A stretch of DNA of 64,000 nucleotides. Source: Henriciella litoralis (GTDB lineage Bacteria > Pseudomonadota > Alphaproteobacteria > Caulobacterales > Hyphomonadaceae). Positions 51,570 to 60,418 of this stretch are shown here, in pieces. A model generated the notes under the pieces. It saw nothing but the letters and a program-made list of their open reading frames with translations, ran no database searches and was not told the origin of the DNA. The first letter of the stretch is position 1. Every line of letters begins with the position of its first letter. The stretch covers positions 2,388,407 through 2,452,406 of the forward strand of contig NZ_NCSS01000006.1 of NCBI RefSeq assembly GCF_002088935.1. Direction: 5' to 3'. The position numbers and the translations under genes were made by a program.

Positions 51570-52442
51570 TTACTGGATGGGCACAGCGCGCGCCGGATGA
51601 ATGTCCGGCAGGATGCGTTCGTCGAATATGCAGGTCTGAAGCGTGCCGGGATCAGACCGGTCTGGCGCAGCGAGATAGGCCTGCATCGCAAGTATCGCTG
51701 TCTCTTCTATGTCTTCCGGGCTGACCGTCTCTGTCGTGCGGGCCAGAAGGCGGCGGGCGCGGCAGCGATAGAGGCGGACATGTTTCACATCTGCTGCGTC
51801 TTCACCCGCGCGCAGGCGATGAAAAGCATTGAGCTGAGCTTCAGAACTTACCGACAGGGCGGCCGGCCAGCCAGCTCTATGCGGCCATGCGAGCCAGAGC
51901 TGGGAGGTGGGATTGTCGGCATCAACTTGCCGGAAAGTGACCGACAGGATGAGGCCGCCTCTGGTCTCGGTCGTCTTGATATCGGCCTGCCTGCGGCGGG
52001 CGAGCCTTTCCAGCCAGCTGGAAATGGCAGCGTCGCGGAGCTTCCAGGCGGCGTCATCTTCTCCAATGGCGAGGCTTGCGGCGGTGTAGAGCAGGAGCGA
52101 CTTGCTGTCCGTCAGTGTGCCGACTTGTTCAAAATGGCTCACGGCCGCCTCTGCATTGCCATCCCAGACTGACGACATGGCCGCGAGCCTGTGAGCCTCG
52201 GGGACTTCCGGGCGGTCCGGGCAGCGATCAATGAAAGCCTCAGTGACACGGACGGTGTAGGCGGGCGTCACTTCTTCAGTGGGGTTCGTCAGTGCGGCCT
52301 GCCAGGCGCTCACATCGGTCAATGAGCAGGCTGGCACATCAGGCGCTTCGGCCAGTGCAAAACGGGACAGGCCGGTATAGGTCGAAATAACCGAAACAAG
52401 CAGCGCACCTGCGTATCTTAACACCGTTTTGCGCATCTTCAC
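51570..52442 (-). CDS. Exported protein of unknown function, helical repeat-like
   Basis: The 290-residue product has a signal peptide (residues 1-32, ending ALAEA). Alpha-helical stretches reminiscent of tetratricopeptide repeats lie at about 75-150 (HRLAAMSSVWDGNAEAAVSHFEQVG, LLYTAASLAIGEDDAAW). A Cys near 40 and others at 74, 229 and 273 may form disulfides. It lies 72 bases after the ZIP gene on the same strand, but no link to zinc is visible. Confidence 0.65.
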   Translation of the reverse strand: MKMRKTVLRYAGALLVSVISTYTGLSRFALAEAPDVPACSLTDVSAWQAALTNPTEEVTPAYTVRVTEAFIDRCPDRPEVPEAHRLAAMSSVWDGNAEAAVSHFEQVGTLTDSKSLLLYTAASLAIGEDDAAWKLRDAAISSWLERLARRRQADIKTTETRGGLILSVTFRQVDADNPTSQLWLAWPHRAGWPAALSVSSEAQLNAFHRLRAGEDAADVKHVRLYRCRARRLLARTTETVSPEDIEETAILAMQAYLAAPDRSDPGTLQTCIFDERILPDIHPARAVPIQ

Positions 52443-52514
52443 TCCTGCCGGTTACCTTTAGCTAACCATGGCGAGTGCAAGTGCGATGCCGTTCAGAGCG
52501 AGCAGGCCAAAATA

Positions 52515-53348
52515 TCAGAGGCGATTGCCGGACGGATCGGCGTCTTTGCCTGGTAAATAAGGGGCCGGCATTTCGTGGGTATCATGATCATCGTGCAAAC
52601 CTGCATGGTCGTCATCATGCACAGGCGCCATGACCAGAATGACGGCGGCGCCGATCCCGGCGGCGATGGCGCCAAGGCCACGCGCGGGCTTCATATCCTT
52701 CAGAGGGGCCATCAGCGGTCCGGTCGCTACATATATCAGCAGGCCGGCCGAGACGGCAAATAGCGAGCCGATGGTCTCCGGACCCATGCCATAGACGAAG
52801 GGACCAGATATGATGACGCCAAGCGGTGTTGTCGCTGCCGCTGCGACGAAGGCGAGCCAGAAGGATTTCACATTGCTGACGCCATATTTGCGAAGGATCG
52901 CAAAAGCGATCACGCCTTCTGGAAACTCATGCAGGGTCAGACCCACAGCGGCATAAACGCCTGAGGCAAAGCTCGCCGCGAATGTGACCGCGTAAATAAC
53001 GCCGTCCAGAAGGGAGTGGATGGCGATGGCGATGATGGGGGTGATGGCCTCGTGCTGGCTGCCGCCGTCCGGCTTGGTCGGAAACAGGGCACTCACCGCC
53101 TTGTTCAGAAGCAGCCCGCCGAAAAAACCAACAGCCAGCCACGCAGGCGCATTTGGCGCGAGGTGAAAGGCTTCTGGAATGATGTGGAGGAAGGCGAGTG
53201 TCGTCAGCATCCCCGCAGCCGCAAGGCCGAACAGGGACGCGTTGCGCTCACTCCACGGCGCCCGCTGGGCCACGAAGATCAGTCCGACAGTTGTGCAGAA
53301 AGCGGCGATCAGCCCGAAGAAGAGCGGCGCCTGCATGGAAGACCACAT
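52515..53348 (-). CDS. ZIP-family divalent metal transporter
   Basis: The 277-residue inner-membrane protein has seven to eight helices. The ZIP metal site is in helices 4 and 5: HSLLDGVIYAV and HEFPEGVIAFAIL. A His/Asp-rich tail (APVHDDDHAGLHDDHDTHE) follows the last helix. ZIP proteins move zinc or related ions into the cytoplasm. It is divergent from the zinc-related operon at 53500 and shares the Zur-box-like site at 53424. A nearby Met at 53336 is an alternative start. Confidence 0.9.
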   Translation of the reverse strand: MWSSMQAPLFFGLIAAFCTTVGLIFVAQRAPWSERNASLFGLAAAGMLTTLAFLHIIPEAFHLAPNAPAWLAVGFFGGLLLNKAVSALFPTKPDGGSQHEAITPIIAIAIHSLLDGVIYAVTFAASFASGVYAAVGLTLHEFPEGVIAFAILRKYGVSNVKSFWLAFVAAAATTPLGVIISGPFVYGMGPETIGSLFAVSAGLLIYVATGPLMAPLKDMKPARGLGAIAAGIGAAVILVMAPVHDDDHAGLHDDHDTHEMPAPYLPGKDADPSGNRL

Positions 53349-53423
53349 GTTTCCGATTGCCTTGCAGGTTTCTTGCTGAAAAGACAGCTAAAGGTTCAAA
53401 GGGCGCGATTGCTACGTGGGGCA

Positions 53424-53438
53424 TGTTATAGTATCTCA
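53424..53438. promoter_or_regulatory. Zur-box-like site between the ZIP gene and the DUF2796 operon
   Basis: TGTTATAGTATCTCA matches the alphaproteobacterial Zur motif TGTTATANTATAACA at 13 of 15 positions. It lies 76 bases from the ZIP start and 62 from the DUF2796 start, so it can serve both. Confidence 0.7.
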
Positions 53439-53499
53439 TTTCAGGGATTGCGACCCCTTTTGTAACGAGGCGCTGCTGCCTGCGCCGGAAAGGTCATTG

Positions 53500-54123
53500 A
53501 TGACGCTGAAATATCCACTGTCGGCCCTGCTGATATCGAGTGCGCTTCTTGTTGGCTGTTCGCCGGGCTCGCCTGACGCGCCAGAGGATACCGTGACCCC
53601 GGAAGCGCCCGCCGCGCCGGCTGAGCCTGCCGAACCGCAGGCGGACACTGACAATGCTGTCGATGCCCTTGAGGAAGCTGGGGCCGGACGGCTCGAAGCG
53701 CATGAACATGGACATGCTAATCTTGTCGCCGCGATGGACGGCGACATGCTGACGGTCACATTCGAGTCGCCGCTCATGTCTGTGATCGGCTTCGAGCATG
53801 AGCCGGAAACAGAAAAGCAGGTGGCCGCGATGGAAGCGCTCCAGGACTCGCTCAGCGAGACGGCTAATTTTGTGACATTGAACAGTCAGGCCGGTTGTCT
53901 GCCATCTCAGACTGAGACCGCGACGCGGATGACTGGCGACCATGGTGAGCTTCGGGTCGAGCACGTCTTTCAGTGTTCGTCGCCCGAGCGCCTCAAGCAG
54001 GTCGATCTGGTGATGCTCGCGCAATATCCGGACATCAAAACGGTCGATGCCGTTTTTGTCTCCGATACACAGCAAGCCGCTGCGGAACTGACAGGCGCGA
54101 CGACTGCGCTCAACATTGACTAG
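53500..54123 (+). CDS. ZrgA-like DUF2796 zinc-related lipoprotein
   Basis: The 207-residue lipoprotein has a signal peptide ending LLVGC (about residue 17), then a Pro/Ala/Glu-rich linker. The DUF2796 domain opens AHEHGHANLVAAMDGDMLTV, followed by SPLMSVIGFEHEPET. The His cluster is the likely metal site. DUF2796 is the ZrgA family, known as a Zur-controlled periplasmic part of a zinc-uptake system in Vibrio. The start at 53500 puts the signal peptide at the N-terminus; the earlier in-frame start at 53416 would lie at the Zur-like site. It is first in a four-gene operon. Confidence 0.88.
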   Translation: MTLKYPLSALLISSALLVGCSPGSPDAPEDTVTPEAPAAPAEPAEPQADTDNAVDALEEAGAGRLEAHEHGHANLVAAMDGDMLTVTFESPLMSVIGFEHEPETEKQVAAMEALQDSLSETANFVTLNSQAGCLPSQTETATRMTGDHGELRVEHVFQCSSPERLKQVDLVMLAQYPDIKTVDAVFVSDTQQAAAELTGATTALNID

Positions 54124-54131
54124 GCCGCGAT

Positions 54132-54836
54132 TTGTCGTCTGAACCTGCCATAGATATTCGCGATCTGCGCTTTTCATGGGGCGACGGGCCGGTTCTGCTC
54201 GACGTCCCGGTCTTTACGCTCGGCCAAGGCGAACGACTTTTCCTGCGGGGGCCGAGTGGGTCTGGCAAGTCCACCTTGCTGGGGCTTATTGCCGGTGTGC
54301 TGGAGGCTGATGCCGGAGAGATCAATGTCCTCGGGCAGGATATGGTCGGCCTGAAAGGGGCGGCGCGTGACGCCGTGCGCGCAGACCGGCTGGGCGTCAT
54401 CTTCCAGATGTTTAACTTGGTGCCATATCTCTCGGTTATCCAGAATGTGACGCTACCTTGCCGGTTTTCGACCGTCCGTCGCCGAGCTGTTGAAGCCGCT
54501 GGCGGAGCTGCTGAGGAAGCGCGCCGTCTTCTGGCGCGACTGGGGCTTGATGATAGCGACCTGTTGGAACGCAAGGTGACAGATCTCTCCGTTGGTCAGC
54601 AGCAGCGTGTGGCGGTTGCCCGGGCGCTGATCGGCGGGCCGCAAATTGTCATCGCGGATGAGCCAACCTCTGCGCTCGATGCGGATGCGCGCGACAGGTT
54701 TATCGAATTGCTCAAGGACGAAGCGACCCGGTCGGGCGCAGCGCTCCTTTTTGTCAGCCACGACGGCGCACTTGCCAGCCATTTTGATCGCAGTGTCGAT
54801 CTCTCCGAGCTTAACAGATGCGGGGCGCACGCATGA
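54132..54836 (+). CDS. ABC transporter ATP-binding protein (LolD/MacB-type) of the zinc locus
   Basis: The 234-residue ATPase has Walker A GPSGSGKST near residue 40, signature LSVGQQQRVAVARAL near 155, Walker B IVIADEPTSALD and switch His in FVSHD. Sequence and partner type place it with LolD/FtsE-like ATPases that work with FtsX-type permeases, not with ZnuC. It begins with TTG, eight bases after the DUF2796 stop. Its stop overlaps the permease start (ATGA). Confidence 0.88.
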   Translation: MSSEPAIDIRDLRFSWGDGPVLLDVPVFTLGQGERLFLRGPSGSGKSTLLGLIAGVLEADAGEINVLGQDMVGLKGAARDAVRADRLGVIFQMFNLVPYLSVIQNVTLPCRFSTVRRRAVEAAGGAAEEARRLLARLGLDDSDLLERKVTDLSVGQQQRVAVARALIGGPQIVIADEPTSALDADARDRFIELLKDEATRSGAALLFVSHDGALASHFDRSVDLSELNRCGAHA

Positions 54837-56104
54837 CCGGCTTTTCGATCCTCGGCCTTGCCTGGCGTAGCCTCGTCAATCGGCGCGGCTCTGCGCTTTT
54901 GACCGTGCTTGCGGTTGCCCTTTCCGTGGCGCTGTTTCTTGGCGTCGATAAAGCCCGTCATGGCGCGCGCGACGGCTTCGACAATACCATTTCCGGGACC
55001 GACTTGATTGTTGGCGCGCCGACAGGGCAGATCAATCTGCTGCTCTATTCGGTATTCCGGCTGGGCAATGCGACAGCGGAAATGTCGTGGCCGACCTATC
55101 AGGATATCGCTGACCGCGAGGATATCGCATGGACCATTCCGATATCGCTGGGCGACAGTCATCGCGGCTTTCGGGTGCTCGGCACGAATGAAGCCTATTT
55201 CGAACACTATAAATATGGGCGGGGACAGGCTCTGGCGCTGCAGGAAGGGCGTCAGTTTGAGGATATTTACGAGGCGGTGCTGGGCGCTCGTGTGGCGCGC
55301 GATCTTGGCTATTCGATCGGCAGTGAGATTGTCCTGACGCACGGTTTGGGGGCAGGCGGGTTGACCGATCATAAGGACAAACCGTTCATCGTTACGGGAA
55401 TCCTTGAGCCGACAGGTACGCCCGTGGACCAGACCATCCATGTCTCTCTGGAGAGCATCACGGCTATCCATGTCGGCTGGGAAACCGGTACGCGCAGCCC
55501 GTTGGCCGATACGATCAGTGACAAGATGATCCGGGGATTTGATCTGACCCCGAAATCCATAACAGCCGCGTTCGTCGGCCTGGAGCGACGTGGGTCGATC
55601 CTGTCGACGCAGCGGGCGATCAATACCCGTCCGGGTGAGCCGCTTCTGGCGATCATACCGGGCGTTGCGCTCGGCGAGCTCTGGCAGGTGACCGGTGTTG
55701 TCGAACGGGCCCTGATCGCTGTGTCGATATTCGTGGTGGCTGTGGGACTGGTGTCTGTGCTGACGAGTATTCTGACCAGCCTCAATGAGCGGCGGCGCGA
55801 AATGTCGATCCTGCGGGCGACCGGCGCACGGCCGGTTCATATTTTCCTGCTGATGGTGCTGGAGGCCGGGCTGCTGGGCTTTGTCGGGGCGGTGCTTGGT
55901 GTTGTGCTTGTACAGGTCGGGCTGGCGATCGCCGGTCCTATCCTCGCCTCAACCTATGGCGTGTCGCTTCAGGGGCTGGGGCTGGCGCCTATTGATGGCC
56001 TGACTGTTCTGGCGGTGACCTTAGCGGCACTTCTGGTTGGAACGGCGCCGGCCGTGCTGGCTTTGCGCCGGTCTCTTGCGGACGGGCTGACGGTGAAGAT
56101 CTGA
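54833..56104 (+). CDS. FtsX-like ABC transporter permease of the zinc locus
   Basis: The 423-residue permease has one N-terminal membrane helix (residues 20-40), a large periplasmic domain (45-280) and three C-terminal helices, the MacB/LolE/FtsX layout. NERRREMSILRATGARPVHIF near 325 is the conserved coupling region. In related operons it pairs with the ATPase and DUF2796 protein for zinc handling. Whether it imports zinc or drives a periplasmic process is not known. Confidence 0.88.
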   Translation: MTGFSILGLAWRSLVNRRGSALLTVLAVALSVALFLGVDKARHGARDGFDNTISGTDLIVGAPTGQINLLLYSVFRLGNATAEMSWPTYQDIADREDIAWTIPISLGDSHRGFRVLGTNEAYFEHYKYGRGQALALQEGRQFEDIYEAVLGARVARDLGYSIGSEIVLTHGLGAGGLTDHKDKPFIVTGILEPTGTPVDQTIHVSLESITAIHVGWETGTRSPLADTISDKMIRGFDLTPKSITAAFVGLERRGSILSTQRAINTRPGEPLLAIIPGVALGELWQVTGVVERALIAVSIFVVAVGLVSVLTSILTSLNERRREMSILRATGARPVHIFLLMVLEAGLLGFVGAVLGVVLVQVGLAIAGPILASTYGVSLQGLGLAPIDGLTVLAVTLAALLVGTAPAVLALRRSLADGLTVKI

Positions 56105-56183
56105 TGGCGGGCCACGGCAAGAAGTGCCGGAAATATGCACAAGGCTTATGGATGAGGCCCGCAGAGGGGATTAGATAGAGATC

Positions 56184-56849
56184 ATGAGACATTCACATTT
56201 CCTGACGAGCGCGATTGCCATTCTGGCGCTTCATGCCTGTGGCAGCGAACCTAGCGAGGCCGCTGAACCACCGGTCGAGGTTGAGGCGCAAGAGGTCGCC
56301 GAGACATCGACGCCTGAACCTGAAATCGGTGACAAGGTTCCTGAACCTGCCCCAGAGGTCACAGATGCTGCGACCTCTGACGAATATGAAGAGATCACCT
56401 GGGAAGACCTGATGCCCGAAGGCGAGGAAGAACGTATCGCCCAGATGTATCAGGCGCAGATGGCTTCGCTCTATTCCGGCGGCGGTGGTGGCGGGATCGC
56501 TGAAGGGTCTGCAGCAGATCAGGCGATACAGATCGGCACGTTCAACACCGTCAAGGACATGGACGGCGTCAAGATGCGTCTGCCCGGCTACACGGTGCCT
56601 TTCGAATATGGCAAGGACGCGCAAATCACAGAATTTCTTCTGGTGCCTTATTATGGTGCCTGTCTCCATGCGCCGCCACCGCCGCCCAATCAGACCGTCT
56701 TTGTCCGGACCGAGACGCCAATCAAACTGAAGGACCTGTCTCAGGCCGTCTGGATTGAGGGCACGATAAAAGTCCAGAAGCAGACCTCTGATCTGGCGGA
56801 TGCGGCCTACACGATCGAGATGACGGACTGGGAACCCTACGAGTACTAG
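56184..56849 (+). CDS. DUF3299 lipoprotein of the zinc locus
   Basis: The 221-residue lipoprotein has a signal peptide ending LHAC (about residue 19), then an acidic linker. The DUF3299 domain has ITWEDLMPEGEE, VKMRLPGYTVPFEYG and EFLLVPYYGACLHAPPPPPNQTVFV. The last block is the family hallmark and resembles a small periplasmic fold. DUF3299 genes often travel with DUF2796-ABC-permease sets, as here. It lies 79 bases after the permease gene. Confidence 0.85.
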   Translation: MRHSHFLTSAIAILALHACGSEPSEAAEPPVEVEAQEVAETSTPEPEIGDKVPEPAPEVTDAATSDEYEEITWEDLMPEGEEERIAQMYQAQMASLYSGGGGGGIAEGSAADQAIQIGTFNTVKDMDGVKMRLPGYTVPFEYGKDAQITEFLLVPYYGACLHAPPPPPNQTVFVRTETPIKLKDLSQAVWIEGTIKVQKQTSDLADAAYTIEMTDWEPYEY

Positions 56850-56872
56850 GACGGGTTTCAGGCGACCATGAA

Positions 56873-56903
56873 AAAGGCGGCACCGGGACCGGTTGCCGCC
56901 TTT
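56873..56903. terminator. Hairpin between the zinc operon and mscL
   Basis: AAAGGCGGCA pairs with TGCCGCCTTT around an 11-base loop between two convergent genes. A- and T-runs flank it modestly on both strands, so it could end transcription in either direction. Confidence 0.7.
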
Positions 56904-56955
56904 AATCTCTACACAATCTACTTCACGCTTTTTGTCGCGCGATTTGGTTAACAGT

Positions 56956-57378
56956 TTACGATTGCTGTTTGGCGAGCAGATTGCGGATTTCTTCGAGCAG
57001 GACTTCCTGGCGCGGCGGTGGCGGGGCTTCAGCCGGGGCTTCTTCCTGTTTGCGCTTCATTTGGTTGATGCCCTTGACCACAAAGAAGAGGGCAAGCGCC
57101 ATGATCACGAAGGAAATAACGTTGTTGATAAAGAGGCCATAGGCGATGACCGGCGCGCCGGCTTCATTGGCCGCTTCGAGCGATTCATAAGTCCCGCCAT
57201 CCAGTGGGTAGATCAGGTCGGCGAAGTCGACACCGCCAAGCAAAAGGCCAAGGGGTGGCATCATGATGTCGTTGACGAGAGACTTCACGATGGTCGAGAA
57301 CGCACCACCCAGAATGAAACCAACGGCCAGATCGACCAGGTTTCCCTTCATGGCGAATTCTTTGAATTCCTTGAACAT
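56956..57378 (-). CDS. mscL: Large-conductance mechanosensitive channel
   Basis: The product opens under membrane tension to release solutes during osmotic downshock. It has 140 residues. The start [27 protein letters not shown] matches MscL helix 1, the second helix is at 80-103, and a charged C-terminal helix ([13 protein letters not shown]) ends the chain. Confidence 0.97.
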   Translation of the reverse strand: MFKEFKEFAMKGNLVDLAVGFILGGAFSTIVKSLVNDIMMPPLGLLLGGVDFADLIYPLDGGTYESLEAANEAGAPVIAYGLFINNVISFVIMALALFFVVKGINQMKRKQEEAPAEAPPPPRQEVLLEEIRNLLAKQQS

Positions 57379-57493
57379 AACCGGCTCCTTTCAGAAATTA
57401 CTGCACCAGCACTAACAATACGGGGATATTCCCGGCTTTGGTGCGAGCGTCAACTAATTGTCTATTGGAAGTAGCCGTAGGCCCGAAGGGCGT

Positions 57494-57793
57494 CTAACGC
57501 GCTTCTGGGTCCGAGCCGCCATTGACGCGGGCTCTCAATTCCTTGCCCGGCCGGAAGAAGGGGACCGATTTGGCCTCCACCATCACTTTTTCGCCGGTTC
57601 TGGGATTGCGACCGACCCGCGGCTTGCGCTCGCGAACCGAAAAGGCGCCAAACCCTCGGAGTTCTACGCGGTCGCCATTGGCGAGCGCCTCAGCAATTTC
57701 TTCCAGGATGACAGCAACAATTCTCTCAAGATCATCATGCTTGAGATGAGAATATTCGGCTGCGAGCCTGGATATGAGTTCGGACCTAAGCAT
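57494..57793 (-). CDS. ihfB: Integration host factor beta subunit
   Basis: The DNA-bending protein has 99 residues. It begins [14 protein letters not shown], the standard IHF-beta start. The DNA-binding arm carries [15 protein letters not shown], and [13 protein letters not shown] closes the fold. The longer in-frame start at 57823 is not used because its ten extra codons do not match the family. It follows rpsA, the usual cmk-rpsA-ihfB order, but two hairpins lie between. Confidence 0.96.
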   Translation of the reverse strand: MLRSELISRLAAEYSHLKHDDLERIVAVILEEIAEALANGDRVELRGFGAFSVRERKPRVGRNPRTGEKVMVEAKSVPFFRPGKELRARVNGGSDPEAR

Positions 57794-57815
57794 AGCTTTG
57801 AATGTAAATGAAATT

Positions 57816-57844
57816 CGGGGCAAACGCCAGTGGCGCTTGCCCCG
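57816..57844 (-). terminator. Hairpin between rpsA and ihfB (distal)
   Basis: CGGGGCAAACGCC pairs with GGCGCTTGCCCCG with one mismatch and a short loop. On the minus strand it is followed by AATTTCATTT. It probably ends or weakens read-through from rpsA into ihfB. Confidence 0.6.
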
Positions 57845-57863
57845 AAAAAATTAAAAGATGCAA

Positions 57864-57889
57864 ATTTGGCGACGGGGATGCCGCCAAAT
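57864..57889 (-). terminator. Terminator of rpsA
   Basis: ATTTGGCG and CGCCAAAT form a perfect stem six bases after the rpsA stop. In the minus transcript it is followed by TTGCATCTTTTAATTTTTTC, a T-rich tail. Confidence 0.75.
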
Positions 57890-57895
57890 CATGCA

Positions 57896-59623
57896 CTATT
57901 CGTCGCTATCGTCCGATTTCTTCGCATCGGCGTCGCCTTCGCCGTCACCGGACGCCAGCGCTGCACCGAGAATGTCACCGAGCGACGCACCGCTATCAGC
58001 GGATCCGTACTGCTTGACGGCTTCCTGCTCTTCGGAGATTTCGAGCGCCTTGATCGAGACGGAAACGCGGCGTGAAGCCTTGTCCATCTGAGTGATCTTG
58101 GCGTCGACCTTGTCACCAACCGAGTAACGCTCTGGGCGTTGCTCAGAACGGTCACGCGACAGGTCCGAACGACGGATAAAGGCCGTCATGGCTGGATCGC
58201 CGAACTGGACCTCGATGCCACCGGAGGTGACTTCGCTGACCGTACAGGTCACGACGTCGCCGCGGCGAACATCCATGTCCGTCATCGGATCGCCAGCAAG
58301 CTGCTTGATGCCGAGCGAGATACGCTCCTTCTCGGTGTCAACGTCGAGCACTTTCGCGCGGACAACGTCGCCCTTGTTGAAGTTGGCAATCGCTTGCTCG
58401 CCGGGGACATCCCAGGAGATGTCGTTGATGTGAACCATGCCGTCGAGCTCTGGTCCAAGACCGATGAACAGACCGAATTCCGTGATGCCACGAACTTCGC
58501 CTTCGACTTCGGTACCGGCTGGGTGCTCTGCCATGAAGGCCGACCAAGGATTGTCCTGGGTCTGCTTGAGGCCAAGCGAGATACGACGCTTTTCGGAATC
58601 GACATCGAGAACTTCGACCATGACTTCCTGAGAGGTCGACACGATCTTGCCCGGATGAACGTTCTTCTTGGTCCAGCTCATTTCAGAGACGTGGATCAGA
58701 CCTTCAACGCCATCTTCCAGCTCAACGAATGCACCGTAATCGGTGATGTTGGTGACCTGGCCTGGCAGACGGGTGCCGACGAGATACTTGCTCTCGACGC
58801 CTTCCCATGGATCAGCTTCAAGCTGCTTCATGCCGAGGGAGATACGCTGGGTATCTTCGTTGACCTTGATGATCTGCACTTTGACCGTGTCGCCAACATT
58901 GACGACCTGGCTTGGGTGGTTGATCCGCTTCCAGCTCATATCGGTGACGTGAAGCAGGCCATCGATGCCGCCGAGATCGACGAATGCACCGTAATCGGTG
59001 ATGTTCTTGACGACGCCGTCGCGGACATCGCCTTCATTCATCGCTTCAACGATTTCAGCGCGCTGTTCTGCACGGCTCTCTTCAAGGATAGCGCGGCGCG
59101 AGACAACGATGTTGCCGCGTGCGCGGTCGAGCTTGAGAATTGCGAAAGGCTGAACTTCGCCCATCAGTGGGCCAACGTCGCGAACAGGACGGATGTCGAC
59201 TTGCGAGCCTGGAAGGAACGCGTTGACGCCGCCAAGATCGACGGTGAAACCGCCTTTGACGCGGCCAGAGATCGCGCCTTTGACCGGCTCGTCCTTGTTG
59301 TGGCTGTCTTCGAGCTTGATCCAGCTCTCTTCGCGGCGAGCCTTGTCGCGCGAAAGAACGGCTTCGCCCATCAGGTTTTCGATACGGTCGAGGTAGACTT
59401 CGACGATATCGCCAGCTTTTGGCTGCTCGTCTTCGAGCAGGAATTCCTTGAGTGGCACGCGGCCTTCGACCTTCAGGCCGACGTCGAGGATCAGATTGTC
59501 GCCGGTAATTGCAACGACAGTGGCAGGGACCACGCGGCCTTCCTGCAGGGTAGAAGCACCGGTTGAGTCTTCGAACATTGCTGCGAAGTCGTCGGTGCTC
59601 GGGTTCATGGTTTCAGTTGACAT
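57896..59623 (-). CDS. rpsA: 30S ribosomal protein S1
   Basis: The mRNA-binding ribosomal protein has 575 residues with six S1 (OB-fold) repeats. Repeats 3-6 carry clear VTDYGAFVDLGG/VTNITDYGAFVELEDG-type starts at about 200, 285 and 370, and the last repeat (GGIEVQFG) is near 460. The C-terminus is acidic. GGAG precedes the ATG by six bases. Confidence 0.97.
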   Translation of the reverse strand: MSTETMNPSTDDFAAMFEDSTGASTLQEGRVVPATVVAITGDNLILDVGLKVEGRVPLKEFLLEDEQPKAGDIVEVYLDRIENLMGEAVLSRDKARREESWIKLEDSHNKDEPVKGAISGRVKGGFTVDLGGVNAFLPGSQVDIRPVRDVGPLMGEVQPFAILKLDRARGNIVVSRRAILEESRAEQRAEIVEAMNEGDVRDGVVKNITDYGAFVDLGGIDGLLHVTDMSWKRINHPSQVVNVGDTVKVQIIKVNEDTQRISLGMKQLEADPWEGVESKYLVGTRLPGQVTNITDYGAFVELEDGVEGLIHVSEMSWTKKNVHPGKIVSTSQEVMVEVLDVDSEKRRISLGLKQTQDNPWSAFMAEHPAGTEVEGEVRGITEFGLFIGLGPELDGMVHINDISWDVPGEQAIANFNKGDVVRAKVLDVDTEKERISLGIKQLAGDPMTDMDVRRGDVVTCTVSEVTSGGIEVQFGDPAMTAFIRRSDLSRDRSEQRPERYSVGDKVDAKITQMDKASRRVSVSIKALEISEEQEAVKQYGSADSGASLGDILGAALASGDGEGDADAKKSDDSDE

Positions 59624-59753
59624 TTTTTCTCCAGAACTGACCAGCGCGGGTTCGTGACGCCCAGCAGGATTGCTGGCGTTATAACGCTGTCAGGTATAAT
59701 CGGGTCGGGCAGAGGCAGGTTTTGGGATTTGACGCGCTGGGCGCCAGAACCTG

Positions 59754-60386
59754 CTACTCAGGGCGGGCCAATGCCTTTTCGACAGCAGCCCGTGCCTTAT
59801 CCACAGCCGCGTCTATAGTCAGATCAGTGGTATCGATCAAGACCGCGTCTGCGGCCATTTTCATCGGCGCATCCTTGCGATTGCGGTCACGCTCGTCGCG
59901 TTCGCGCAATTGCTGGGTCAGCTCGGCCAGCGTTATCGTGTCGCCAGCCGCACTAAGCTCGCGGTGGCGACGCTCGGCCCGCACGTCTGTCGCCGCATCG
60001 ATCCAGAGCTTCACATCGGCAGTCGGGCAGACGACCGTGCCGATGTCGCGGCCATCGAGAACGGCGCCCGTTGGCTGGTTGGCGAAGGCGCGCTGAAGTT
60101 CCAGCAATGCGGCGCGCACCTCCGGAAGGGCGGCGACTTTCGACGCGGCCTGACCGGCTTCAGCCGTGCGAAGCTGGTCTTCTTCGAAATCGTCAAGATC
60201 GAGACTGACGGCAATGCGTGCCACGGCAGAACCGTCATCCAGCGCGGCCCCTTTGTGGAGACTGGCAACCCCGGTCGCCCGGTAAAGCCGACCTGTATCC
60301 ATATAGGGAAGGCCGTACCACGCGGCTATTCGCCGGGCGATCGTGCCCTTGCCGGACGCCAGAGTGCCATCAATTGCAATAATCAT
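59754..60386 (-). CDS. cmk: Cytidylate kinase
   Basis: The product phosphorylates CMP and dCMP. It has 210 residues. The P-loop IAIDGTLASGKGT lies at the start, with YMDTGRLYRA near 30, GAVLDGRDIGTVVCP near 105 and RDERDRNRKDAPM near 160. All are family hallmarks. It stands between rpsA and the PiuC-like gene, where aroA would normally be the neighbour. Confidence 0.97.
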   Translation of the reverse strand: MIIAIDGTLASGKGTIARRIAAWYGLPYMDTGRLYRATGVASLHKGAALDDGSAVARIAVSLDLDDFEEDQLRTAEAGQAASKVAALPEVRAALLELQRAFANQPTGAVLDGRDIGTVVCPTADVKLWIDAATDVRAERRHRELSAAGDTITLAELTQQLRERDERDRNRKDAPMKMAADAVLIDTTDLTIDAAVDKARAAVEKALARPE

Positions 60387-60418
60387 GTCGCGCGAAATGC
60401 GGGATCATCCGGCTGGCG

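Noticed and set aside
54596..55840. 414-codon open frame on the - strand
   Set aside because: It is antisense to the ABC ATPase and permease genes, whose motifs are unambiguous.
58139..59566. 475-codon open frame on the + strand
   Set aside because: It is antisense to rpsA, with six recognisable S1 repeats on the other strand.
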